In this document: positions 15,292 through 23,806 of the stretch, in pieces | Layout of the letters: each line of letters begins with the position of its first letter | Position numbering within the stretch: the stretch's first letter is position 1 | Source: Nitratireductor sp. XY-223 | GTDB lineage: Bacteria; Pseudomonadota; Alphaproteobacteria; Rhizobiales; Rhizobiaceae | DNA length: 35,284 nt | Reading direction: 5' to 3' | Assembly: GCF_004959855.1 (NCBI RefSeq) | Contig: NZ_SPNT01000021.1 | Coordinates: forward strand, 1-35,284 | Notes under the pieces: generated by a model | Seen by the model: the letters and a program-made list of their open reading frames with translations, nothing else | Told to the model about the DNA's origin: nothing | Database searches by the model: none | Translations under genes and position numbers: made by a program

Positions 15292-16086
15292 TCAACGCCC
15301 TTTGAATTCCGGATCGCGTTTTTCCAGAAAGGCAGCGATGCCCTCCTTGCCGTCCTGCGTGGCGAAAAGCCCGCCAAGCACGCGCTGTTCGAAAGTCAGC
15401 CCCGCGGAAAGCGCGGTGTCGAGACCATCATCGATTACGCGTTTGCCCTCCGCCAGGGCAATCGGTGCCTGGGCTGCCAGCGTCTCGGCGAGTACGAGGG
15501 CACGGCCCATCAGTTCGTCCGGCGCGCAGCATTCGAGCGCGGCGCCGTAGTCAACCGCCTCCTGCGCCGTGATCATGCGGCCGGTGAGCAGCATCTCCTT
15601 GGCCCGCATCGGCCCTACAAGACGCGGCAGGCGCTGGGTTCCGCCACCGCCGGGCAAGAGGCCGAGCTTGATTTCCGGCAGTCCCAATTTCGTCTTCTCG
15701 TTGACGAGGATGAAGTCGCAGCACATCGCCAGTTCGAATCCCCCGCCCAGCGCATAGCCGTTGACCGCGCAGATGGTGATCTGCGGCAATGCCGCTATGG
15801 CGTCGAATGTCTGGCGCGAGCGGCGCTGGAAATCATCGAACACAGTCTGCCCGACACCATGATATCCGGCAATGTCGGCGCCGGCGACGAAGCCGCGCCC
15901 CGTTCCGGTGACAACGAGCGCCCGGACAGCCTCCTTCCGGGCGGCGAGGTCTGTAGCAAACGCACCGATTGCCTCCATGATCTCAAAATTCAGTGCGCCG
16001 AGAGACTCTTCCCGGTCTATGCGCAACACCTCGACGGCGCCCCTGCGTTCAAGCGCCAGATGAGGATGCAGACGTTCCTCGGCCAT
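15292..16086 (-). CDS. Enoyl-CoA hydratase/isomerase (crotonase family)
   Basis: 264 residues, typical crotonase length. Oxyanion-hole segments [11 protein letters not shown] and GYALGGGFE are present, and both catalytic glutamates of a hydratase are in place: E118 in [11 protein letters not shown] and E138 in [16 protein letters not shown]. It should add water to an enoyl-CoA formed from the substrate activated by the CoA-transferase. Its ATG overlaps the CoA-transferase stop by one base (TAATG), and the hydrolase gene follows after 10 bases. Confidence 0.92.
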   Translation of the reverse strand: MAEERLHPHLALERRGAVEVLRIDREESLGALNFEIMEAIGAFATDLAARKEAVRALVVTGTGRGFVAGADIAGYHGVGQTVFDDFQRRSRQTFDAIAALPQITICAVNGYALGGGFELAMCCDFILVNEKTKLGLPEIKLGLLPGGGGTQRLPRLVGPMRAKEMLLTGRMITAQEAVDYGAALECCAPDELMGRALVLAETLAAQAPIALAEGKRVIDDGLDTALSAGLTFEQRVLGGLFATQDGKEGIAAFLEKRDPEFKGR

Positions 16087-17276
16087 TACAGTGCTCCTGC
16101 CGCGCGCAGCTTTTCGACCACCTCGCTCCCCAGCATTTCCCCAAGCACTTCATCGGTGTGCTCGCCCACCTGTGGCGGCACGAAGCGCAGCGACACCGGC
16201 GTTCCGCTCATGGTGATCGGATTGGCAATTGCCTTGATCTTTCCGGCCTTCGGATGATCCATTTCGACAAGACGGGGCGAATCGAGCGCGACCAGTTCGT
16301 CGAGCGCCTCCTTTGAGTTGCGTATCGGGGCCGCCCAGACATCGGCGGCCTCGAAAATCTCCATCAGTTCAGCGGTGGTCCTTTTCGATGTGCCGGCATC
16401 GATCCGCTGCTTGGTTTCGTCGCGCTGCGACCAGGGATCGAGGTCCGCCAGCCCCTCGTCGCCAAGGAGTTCAGCCAGCGTCTCCAGCGGGCACATGGCG
16501 ATGGCGATCCATCCGTCGGCAGTCGGGCAGGCACCGTAGGGCGCGTCGTTCCAGCACGAGGCAACGCCGGCTTCGGAGCGGTTGAGTTCGATGCCCTGGT
16601 TGAGAACGGCGAAGTTCTCCTGCCCCATCAGATTGAGCGTCGCCGAATAGAGGTTCGTTTCGACCTTCTGGCCGACGCCGTGCCTGTCGCGGGCCAAAAG
16701 GGCTCCCAGGATACCGATGGCGAGCGCCTGGCTGGCGGCAAAATCGGCGATCGGCGTGCCACAGGCTGTCGGCGGGTCGCCCGCCCTTCCGGTATTGAAC
16801 ATCACGCCGCTCATGGCCTGTACAAGCAGATCCTGGCCCGGCCAGCCCTTCTCAGCCAGGTAGCTGCCGGCGCCCCAGCCCGAACCCGAGGCATATATGA
16901 TCCTGGGATTGGCGGCACTGAAGTCGTCATAACCCAGTCCGAGGCGGTCCATCACACCGGACCGGAAATTCTCGACCACGACGTCGCAATGGCTGGCCAT
17001 TTCGATCAGCGCGTCCCGCCCTTCCGGGCTCTTCAGATCGACCGTCACGGACCGTTTGTTGCGGTTGAAGGAATGAAATGCGGCGCTGTCGCCGCCGACA
17101 AGCTGACCGATCATCGGCATGGAGCGCATCCATTCGCCCTTGCCGGGGCGCTCGATCTTGATGACGTCGGCGCCCAGATCGGCCAGCGTCTGCGTGCACA
17201 GCGGCCCCAGCATCATCTGGGTGAAGTCAAGCACGCGAATGCCCTCCAGTGCCTGTTTGCCTTGATGCTCGGTCAT
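16086..17276 (-). CDS. CaiB/BaiF-type (family III) CoA-transferase
   Basis: 396 residues, usual length for family III. Conserved parts: VLDFTQMMLGPLCTQTLADL, GADVIKIERPGKG, VENFRSGVMDRLGLGY, and D149 in GWPGQDLLVQAMSG as the aspartate that forms the acyl-enzyme anhydride. It moves CoA from a donor thioester to a carboxylic acid and so activates the pathway substrate without ATP. First gene of the four-gene minus-strand operon; AAGGA is 8 bases before the ATG. The operator at 17331-17348 lies 55 bases upstream. The closest characterised relatives act on carnitine/crotonobetaine, formate/oxalate or dicarboxylates; I cannot choose among them. Confidence 0.9.
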   Translation of the reverse strand: MTEHQGKQALEGIRVLDFTQMMLGPLCTQTLADLGADVIKIERPGKGEWMRSMPMIGQLVGGDSAAFHSFNRNKRSVTVDLKSPEGRDALIEMASHCDVVVENFRSGVMDRLGLGYDDFSAANPRIIYASGSGWGAGSYLAEKGWPGQDLLVQAMSGVMFNTGRAGDPPTACGTPIADFAASQALAIGILGALLARDRHGVGQKVETNLYSATLNLMGQENFAVLNQGIELNRSEAGVASCWNDAPYGACPTADGWIAIAMCPLETLAELLGDEGLADLDPWSQRDETKQRIDAGTSKRTTAELMEIFEAADVWAAPIRNSKEALDELVALDSPRLVEMDHPKAGKIKAIANPITMSGTPVSLRFVPPQVGEHTDEVLGEMLGSEVVEKLRAAGAL

Positions 17277-17330
17277 GACCGTTCCTTCCCAATCGAGGCG
17301 GATTCCCGGTTGTTTCCACCGTAAGAGATT

Positions 17331-17348
17331 TGGTAATACGTTTTACCA
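17331..17348. promoter_or_regulatory. LacI-type operator, site 2 (divergent promoter)
   Basis: TGGTAATACGTTTTACCA is an 18-bp palindrome with central CG, extended one pair to TTGG...CCAA. It lies between the CoA-transferase start (17276, minus) and the LacI gene start (17423, plus), so one site can control the acyl-CoA operon and the regulator. Half-sites match site 1 at 10422-10439. Confidence 0.7.
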
Positions 17349-17392
17349 ATTATTGGATTGCGTTTGCGCTGCTTGTCAACCCGGTGTTATGA

Positions 17393-18436
<1,044 letters not shown>

Positions 18437-18497
18437 TCGTCCCCTTCCGGGCATGGACACGCATCAGCACATCCACAACACTCGTGCATTTTTATTT

Positions 18498-18515
18498 GGG
18501 TAAAACGCTATATCA
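18498..18515. promoter_or_regulatory. Degenerate LacI-type operator, site 3, upstream of the FGE gene
   Basis: GGGTAAAACGCTATATCA keeps the GGTAAA half-site and central CG of sites 1 and 2 but has a poor right half. It lies about 140 bases before the small coupled frame and 258 bases before the FGE start. Binding is uncertain without assay. Confidence 0.35.
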
Positions 18516-18639
18516 ACCCGATTTTCCGTGTTTATAGTGAGTGCGACGGCTCCTGGAATTTATGGCTCGGAGGCGGCCAATCTGGAAATTCGGCAAGCAA
18601 ATAGCGCGGAAAAAACGGGTGAAAGCGGAGGAACGCGGG

Positions 18640-18759
18640 ATGGAAAATGGCGTAATCTTGCGAGATGTCGTGAAGTTGCCGGACGTCAAGCTCGTCGCGC
18701 CGGGCGTGATCACCCATGCGAGTTCGGTCGTGGATGAAGAAAGGCAGTCTTCGGGATGA
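18640..18759 (+). pseudogene. Small 39-codon frame, MetE-like remnant or leader, coupled to FGE
   Basis: A short frame starts at an ATG with GGAGG 8 bases upstream and ends in a TGA that overlaps the FGE start by four bases (ATGA). Its core, VKLPDVKLVAPGVITHASSV, resembles the segment of cobalamin-independent methionine synthase (MetE C-terminal domain) family proteins that reads KLPEGK..IPGVV.HATN.VEHPE. Neither the rest of that domain nor a natural end is present. It is either the scar of a MetE-like gene whose ribosome site now drives FGE translation, or a genuine short leader. The surrounding 18437-18755 holds only this frame and operator site 3. Confidence 0.4.
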
Positions 18760-19697
18760 AAAGCTGCGGCTGTAATCCGGTGTTCGAAAGATCTGCGGTG
18801 CGCGGGCGCAGTCCGGCGGTTCTTTCCTCGCAAGAGTCCCCGGCAACCCTGCGGCAATCGGCAGTTAGTGTTCCCGGCGGCCGGTCGCTGCTGGGCACAA
18901 ACCGGCCGGTTCTGACAGCCGACGGCGAAGGCCCCCTCAGAACGACCAGGGTGAAGCCATTCCGGATCGAACCGACCGCGGTTACCAACGCACGGTTCGA
19001 AGCCTTCGTCACCGCGACCGGCTATGAAACCGATGCCGAGAAGCTCGGGTCTTCCTTTGTATTCGAGAACTTCCTGCCTGCAGCGGAGCGCGATAAGCCG
19101 AGAGTCGCCGCTGCGCCGTGGTGGTGCGAGGTTGAAGGTGCCTGCTGGCGCGAACCCTGCGGTCCCGGCAGTGCGGATCTGCGTGAACCGGACCATCCGG
19201 TTGTTCACATCTCCTGGCATGACGCAGGCTCATTCGCATCGTGGGCCGGCGGCCGGTTGCCAAGCGAAGCCGAATGGGAACACGCCGCCCGCGGGGGCCT
19301 CGGCGATGTGCGGTTTCCCTGGGGCGACGAAGAACCCGACGATGTCGGCCACTTCCCGTGCAACATATGGCAGGGAACGTTTCCGGAAATAGACCTGGCG
19401 CTCGATGGCTTTGCGGGGCTGGCCCCGGCACAATCCTTTGCCCCGAACGGCTACGGTTTGTTCAACATGGTCGGCAATACGTGGGAATGGACCTCGGAGC
19501 CGTTCAAGGTCCGGTCGCTGAAGAAATCTGCTCGGGTCACCCATGCCGGCGCGCGCGGATACAAGCTGGTCAAGGGCGGCTCGTTCCTGTGTCATGCAAG
19601 CTATTGCTACCGCTACAGGATCGCAGCGCGCAGTGGCACGTCACCGGACAGTTCCACATCGCACACCGGTTTTCGCCTTGTCTACGACATGGATTAG
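18756..19697 (+). CDS. Formylglycine-generating enzyme (SUMF1/FGE family)
   Basis: 313 residues. It shows the full FGE pattern: FRIEPTAVTNARFEAFVTAT at about 69-88, PWWCEVEGACWREPCGPGS at 121-139, the GGRLPSEAEWEHAARGG stretch at 165-181, GNTWEWTSEPF at 240-250, and the catalytic copper-binding cysteines C279 and C284 in GGSFLCHASYCYRYR. Human SUMF1 has the same C-x4-C arrangement, so this should be a true oxygen- and copper-dependent FGE rather than a non-catalytic relative. It turns the Cys of a CxPxR motif in sulfatases into formylglycine. A client sulfatase is encoded at 23803. No signal peptide, so it works in the cytoplasm. It is convergent with the second LacI gene, 13 bases apart. Confidence 0.9.
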   Translation: MKSCGCNPVFERSAVRGRSPAVLSSQESPATLRQSAVSVPGGRSLLGTNRPVLTADGEGPLRTTRVKPFRIEPTAVTNARFEAFVTATGYETDAEKLGSSFVFENFLPAAERDKPRVAAAPWWCEVEGACWREPCGPGSADLREPDHPVVHISWHDAGSFASWAGGRLPSEAEWEHAARGGLGDVRFPWGDEEPDDVGHFPCNIWQGTFPEIDLALDGFAGLAPAQSFAPNGYGLFNMVGNTWEWTSEPFKVRSLKKSARVTHAGARGYKLVKGGSFLCHASYCYRYRIAARSGTSPDSSTSHTGFRLVYDMD

Positions 19698-19710
19698 ACG
19701 GACGGGAACG

Positions 19711-20715
19711 TCATGTCGTTTCGCCGACAACCAGATCGAACGGAAACTCCCGGACCCTCGGCATTGACTGGCCGACAAGCAAATTCAAAACGGTGCGCGC
19801 GGCCGTGCGGCCGACACTTTGGCGCGGAAAATCGATGGTGGTCAGTTTCTGGCTGAGCGACTGTCCGATTTCCATGCCGCCGAAACCGGCGATGGCGATA
19901 TCTCCGGGCACCTGCCAGCCCATTTTCATGGAAAGAAGATAGCCGCCGGCGGCCATCAGATCATTTCCGAAGATAACGACATCGATGTCTGGCCGCGCCG
20001 CGCGCAGTTTGCTCAATCCCTGCGTCCCGTCCTGTATGCCCGGAGGCGCATTGTACCAACTCGGTGCAAAGAGCTCGAACCCGGCTTGCGACAAGACTGT
20101 CCGGATCCCTTCATATCGGGCCGATGCGGCAAACTCCATTCCGTGCCAGCCAAGGAATCCAAAGCGCCGGTAACCGCGTGAGATCAGATGACGGACCATT
20201 TCGGCTCCGGCTTCGAAGTGGTTGAAGCCGACACAGTGATCGATGGGATCGCCGGCGACCTGCATGATTTCCACGACCGGCGCCGGTGACACCGAAAGGA
20301 GCCTTGCGGCGCGGCGCGTGTGGACGAAATCATTGACGATCATCCCTGCCGCATTCCAGGACAGCATCGATTCAATCAGCCGTTCCTCGCGGTCCGGGTC
20401 ATAGTCGGTGATCCCGATAACCGGGTTGTACCCCGCTTTCTCCAATTCCGCCGCAATCCCCGCGGCGACGTCCGGGAAAATGCCGACGGTGATGGAAGGC
20501 AGCACAACGCCGACCTGATTGGATCGTGCACTGGCAAGCGACCCGGCCAGGCGGTTCGGCACATAACCCAATTCGGCGACGGCTTTCAGCACTTTTTCGC
20601 GTGTCTTGCTGTTGACGACACCCCTGCCGGCCAGCACGCGCGACACGGTCATGTCCGACATGCCGATGGATCTCGCAACATCCCGCTGCGTAAGCCTTTT
20701 TTGGCCTTTGGCCAA
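19711..20715 (-). CDS. LacI-family transcriptional regulator (second, GntR-of-gluconate type)
   Basis: 334 residues from a TTG start with GGGAGG about 6 bases upstream (an ATG five bases before it is out of frame). HTH LTQRDVARSIGMSDMTVSRV at about 7-26, hinge GYVPNRLAGSLAS, then the effector domain (VGVVLPSITVGIFPDVAAGI, RGYRRFGFLGWHG). The sequence is closest in style to gluconate-type LacI regulators. It is transcribed away from the TTT-sulfatase operon, with a 26-bp palindrome in the gap, and is its likely repressor. Confidence 0.9.
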   Translation of the reverse strand: MAKGQKRLTQRDVARSIGMSDMTVSRVLAGRGVVNSKTREKVLKAVAELGYVPNRLAGSLASARSNQVGVVLPSITVGIFPDVAAGIAAELEKAGYNPVIGITDYDPDREERLIESMLSWNAAGMIVNDFVHTRRAARLLSVSPAPVVEIMQVAGDPIDHCVGFNHFEAGAEMVRHLISRGYRRFGFLGWHGMEFAASARYEGIRTVLSQAGFELFAPSWYNAPPGIQDGTQGLSKLRAARPDIDVVIFGNDLMAAGGYLLSMKMGWQVPGDIAIAGFGGMEIGQSLSQKLTTIDFPRQSVGRTAARTVLNLLVGQSMPRVREFPFDLVVGETT

Positions 20716-20728
20716 ACATTCCTCCCAA

Positions 20729-20754
20729 ATTGTTGACGCCAGACAATCAACAAT
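20729..20754. promoter_or_regulatory. 26-bp palindrome, candidate operator of the second LacI protein
   Basis: ATTGTTGA at 20729-20736 and TCAACAAT at 20747-20754 are exact inverted repeats separated by 10 bases. They sit between the divergent LacI gene (20715) and tctC (20813). The 10-base spacing is longer than in a classical LacI operator, so it may be two half-sites of adjacent operators or a different factor's site. Confidence 0.45.
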
Positions 20755-20812
20755 AGCCTCGCATTTCCTGTCAAGCTAAGCTTGCTCCGAAACAAAATTT
20801 CGGGAGGTACTG

Positions 20813-21760
20813 ATGATGAATTCGGTGTTGAAGATTCTGTGTTCGGCGACCGCTTTGGCAATCTGCTCGGTCGGGGCGGCCTGGGCAGATTATCCGGATC
20901 GCACGATTTCCCTGATGGTGCCTTTTGCCGCCGGCGGCGGTGCCGATGTTCCGGCACGGTTCATTGCAGAGGAGCTGGAAAAGGAACTCGGACAATCGGT
21001 TGTCGTCAGCAACGTGACCGGAGCCGGCGGTACGGTTGGCGCGACGCAGCTGTCGACGGCAACCGCCGACGGATATAGCCTTGGCTTCATGCCCGTCGGT
21101 ACCACAACGACCCAGCCACATCTGCGCGGCACCAGCTATGGCGTCGACAGTTTCATTCCGATCTGCATGGTGGCTTCGGGGCCCTTTTATCTGGTGGTGG
21201 ACGCGGACAGCGGATTCAAGTCCTGGGAGGATCTCGAGGCAAAGGCCAAGGGTGACGGTATCACCTTTACCGGCGCGGCACCCGGCTCGCTGGCTCATGT
21301 TACCTCCGTCGCCCTCGGCGCCATGTGGGGTGTTGACGTCGGCTATCTGCCCACGAAGGGCGGCGGCGATGCAATGAACGAGCTCAAGGGCGGACGCGCC
21401 GATGCGACGGCATGGTTCTCGGACTTCGACGTTCGTTTCGGCCTGAACGCATTGGCAATCTTTGCGCCGGAACGGTCTGAAATTCATCCCGATGTTCCGA
21501 CATCCGGCGACAAGGGCCATCCCGCGGACATCGCCGTCTGGATGGGGTTGTTTGCGCCCGCCGGCACACCGGCTGATGTCGTCGCCAAGCTCGACGCGGC
21601 CTGTGAGACAGCCATCTCCTCGGAGGGATTCACGGCGAATATGGAAAAGGCCAATCGTGAAATCCGCCACATGAATACCGATGAGTTCAGCGCCTTTTTC
21701 CGAAAGGCCTTTGAAGAGAATGGCGAGCTTTTGAAAAACGCCGGACTGGTGAAGAACTGA
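20813..21760 (+). CDS. tctC: Tripartite tricarboxylate transporter substrate-binding protein
   Basis: 315 residues with a Sec signal peptide (about residues 1-25, cleavage after AWA). The mature protein shows the TctC/Bug hallmarks: YPDRTISLMVPFAAGGGAD near its start, the ligand-loop GAGGTVGATQL, and a GDAMNELKGGRADA segment. Bug proteins bind carboxylates through water-bridged contacts in this first loop. GGGAGG lies 5 bases before the ATG (a second ATG follows immediately). It is the first gene of a six-gene operon with tctB, tctA, a sulfatase and two SDRs. Confidence 0.93.
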   Translation: MMNSVLKILCSATALAICSVGAAWADYPDRTISLMVPFAAGGGADVPARFIAEELEKELGQSVVVSNVTGAGGTVGATQLSTATADGYSLGFMPVGTTTTQPHLRGTSYGVDSFIPICMVASGPFYLVVDADSGFKSWEDLEAKAKGDGITFTGAAPGSLAHVTSVALGAMWGVDVGYLPTKGGGDAMNELKGGRADATAWFSDFDVRFGLNALAIFAPERSEIHPDVPTSGDKGHPADIAVWMGLFAPAGTPADVVAKLDAACETAISSEGFTANMEKANREIRHMNTDEFSAFFRKAFEENGELLKNAGLVKN

Positions 21761-21850
21761 GACTTCACTCCCTGCCCTCGAATGCCACGGCGTTCGGGGG
21801 CACCACGGTTTGAGACCGCGGAGCCCTGCCGCATCGGCCGGAGGTGAGAA

Positions 21851-22306
21851 ATGCGCGCACTTGACCTGACAATTTCCGCGGTGTTTTTCGCCACATCGAT
21901 CGTATTTCTTGTCCTGACATTTTCCGACAATTTTGATGTGCCGACGTTCGGCGGCGATGTCGGACCGGCGTTTGCACCGCGCGGCTACCTGATCATTGCG
22001 ATCATCCTGTCCGCAATCGTTTTCTTCAATGGGCTGCGCTCCGAGGAATCGGAAGGCGTCGGACAGCATCTGGGCCGGATGGTGCTGGTGAGCGCCATCG
22101 GTTTCGTGACCGGACTGGCGATGCTCTATGTCGGCTTCGTGTTTGCTGCAATCCCCGGTTTCTTCTGTTTTTGCTATGCTTTCGGATACAGGCGGATCGG
22201 CATTCTGCTGGTACTCAGCGTCGCCGCACCCTTTTTGATCTGGTGGATCTTCACCTTTGGGTTTGAGCTTTGGCTGCCCCGCTCACCATGGTTCGGGAGC
22301 CTATAG
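21851..22306 (+). CDS. tctB: Tripartite tricarboxylate transporter small membrane subunit
   Basis: 151 residues with four predicted membrane segments (about 5-25, 43-58, 75-105 and 110-135), typical of the poorly conserved TctB subunit. GGAGGTGA lies just before the ATG. It follows tctC after 90 bases and ends three bases before tctA. Assignment rests on size, hydrophobicity and position between clear tctC and tctA genes. Confidence 0.88.
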   Translation: MRALDLTISAVFFATSIVFLVLTFSDNFDVPTFGGDVGPAFAPRGYLIIAIILSAIVFFNGLRSEESEGVGQHLGRMVLVSAIGFVTGLAMLYVGFVFAAIPGFFCFCYAFGYRRIGILLVLSVAAPFLIWWIFTFGFELWLPRSPWFGSL

Positions 22307-22309
22307 ACC

Positions 22310-23806
22310 ATGGAACTGTTCTTCTCAGCTTTGGGGCTCTTCAATTCTCCAACTGTTTTCGCGGCGCTGCTGATCGGCGGGATATGGGGAACCATTGCGG
22401 GCGTTCTGCCGGGAATGGGCACGGTGGCAGCCCTGATTATCGCCCTGCCCTTCACCTTTGCGATGCCGACCGAGAGCGCGATGGCGCTTTTCATGGCGAT
22501 CTACGTGACCTCGGTCTACGGCGGATCGATCTCGGCAATCCTGATCAACACGCCGGGCACACCACAGTCGGCCGCGACGGTGCTTGACGGGTATCCGATG
22601 GCACAGGCGGGCAAGGCGGACCTTGCTATCGGCTGGGCGACACTGGCTTCGTTCATCGGCGGCATATTCTCACTGGTCATCCTGATCGTCGCTGCCCCGG
22701 CGCTTGCGCGCGTCTCGGTGGCCTTCGGTCCCTCGGCGATCTTCGCGATCGTCCTTTTTGCTCTGACCTGCATCGCATGGCTTTCCTCCGGCAGCATGGC
22801 CAAAGGCCTGCTCGGCGGCGTACTGGGGCTGTTCCTGACGACGGTCGGGCAGGACAATTACACCGGCATGACCCGTTTCAGCTTCGGCTCGGACATCATG
22901 CGCGGAGGGTTCACGCTGATCCCGATCCTGATCGGGCTCTTTGCCCTGTCCGAGGTCTATCACAGGGCCCTGTTGCAAGGTGCGCACCGCACCGGGGCCG
23001 ACATGAATGTCGGCTTCCGGCTGCCACCGCTGTCGGACGTTATCGCGCGGTGGAAGGAACTGCTTCGCGCCTGCTCGATCGGCACATTTATCGGTATCCT
23101 GCCGGGCACGGGCGCAATGGCAGCCACATTTGTCAGCTATACTGCGGCCAAACGCTTCTCGCCCAACAGGGACAAGCTGGGCACGGGCGAGCCCGACGGG
23201 CTTATCGTGTCAGAAGCGTCCAACAATGCGGTCACCGGCGGTGCACTGATCCCGACGATGGCGCTGGGCATTCCCGGGGACGGTGGAACGCTCGTCCTGC
23301 TGGGCGTGCTGACCATCAAGGGTATCGTGCCGGGCTTTGACCTGGTCAACAACAACCCGCACATCCTGACGGCCGCCTTCATGATGGTTCTGCTGGCCAA
23401 CATCATCATGTTCGGCACAGGCATGCTGAGCGCCCGGCTGTTCGAACGGCTTCTGCGCGTGCCTGAACCGATCCTGATGGGACTGATCCTCTTGTTCTCT
23501 CTGGTCGGCGCCTTCGTCGTGCGCGGCAATCCGGTCGACCTTATCGTCTGCGTCGTCGCCGGAGCGGTCGGCGTGCTGCTGCGCTTGGCAAAATACCCGA
23601 TAGCGCCGATCGTGATCGGCGTGGCGCTTGGTTTTATCTTCGAGGAGAAGCTGCGTCAGGGCCTCATCGCCAGCAAGGGGAGCCTGTGGACCTTCTTCAC
23701 GGACCCGATAGCTCTGCCGATATTCGCGCTGACGGCGGTGATCATTGCGGCAACGGTTGTCAGCAATCTGCGCCAGCCCCCACAAACGAAAGCGTTGGAA
23801 GAATGA
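22310..23806 (+). CDS. tctA: Tripartite tricarboxylate transporter large membrane subunit
   Basis: 498 residues, about 10-12 membrane segments. The duplicated TctA signature loops are visible: GVLPGMGTVAALIIALPFTF near residue 35 and the second GILPGTGAMAATFVSY near residue 262, plus YGGSISAILINTPGTP and ALGIPGDGGTLVLLG. It is the sodium- or proton-coupled carrier that moves the TctC-bound ligand inward. Its stop overlaps the sulfatase start by four bases (ATGA), so import and sulfatase production are translationally coupled. Confidence 0.95.
   Translation: MELFFSALGLFNSPTVFAALLIGGIWGTIAGVLPGMGTVAALIIALPFTFAMPTESAMALFMAIYVTSVYGGSISAILINTPGTPQSAATVLDGYPMAQAGKADLAIGWATLASFIGGIFSLVILIVAAPALARVSVAFGPSAIFAIVLFALTCIAWLSSGSMAKGLLGGVLGLFLTTVGQDNYTGMTRFSFGSDIMRGGFTLIPILIGLFALSEVYHRALLQGAHRTGADMNVGFRLPPLSDVIARWKELLRACSIGTFIGILPGTGAMAATFVSYTAAKRFSPNRDKLGTGEPDGLIVSEASNNAVTGGALIPTMALGIPGDGGTLVLLGVLTIKGIVPGFDLVNNNPHILTAAFMMVLLANIIMFGTGMLSARLFERLLRVPEPILMGLILLFSLVGAFVVRGNPVDLIVCVVAGAVGVLLRLAKYPIAPIVIGVALGFIFEEKLRQGLIASKGSLWTFFTDPIALPIFALTAVIIAATVVSNLRQPPQTKALEE

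Noticed and set aside
18528-18737. A 69-codon plus-strand frame before the FGE gene
   Set aside because: No ribosome site or recognisable sequence; the overlapping frame starting at 18640 has both a strong site and ATGA coupling.
20701-20715. TTGGCCTTTGGCCAA palindrome as an operator
   Set aside because: It lies inside the first codons of the second LacI gene (TTG GCC AAA GGC CAA), where codon content explains it; the palindrome at 20729-20754 is better placed.
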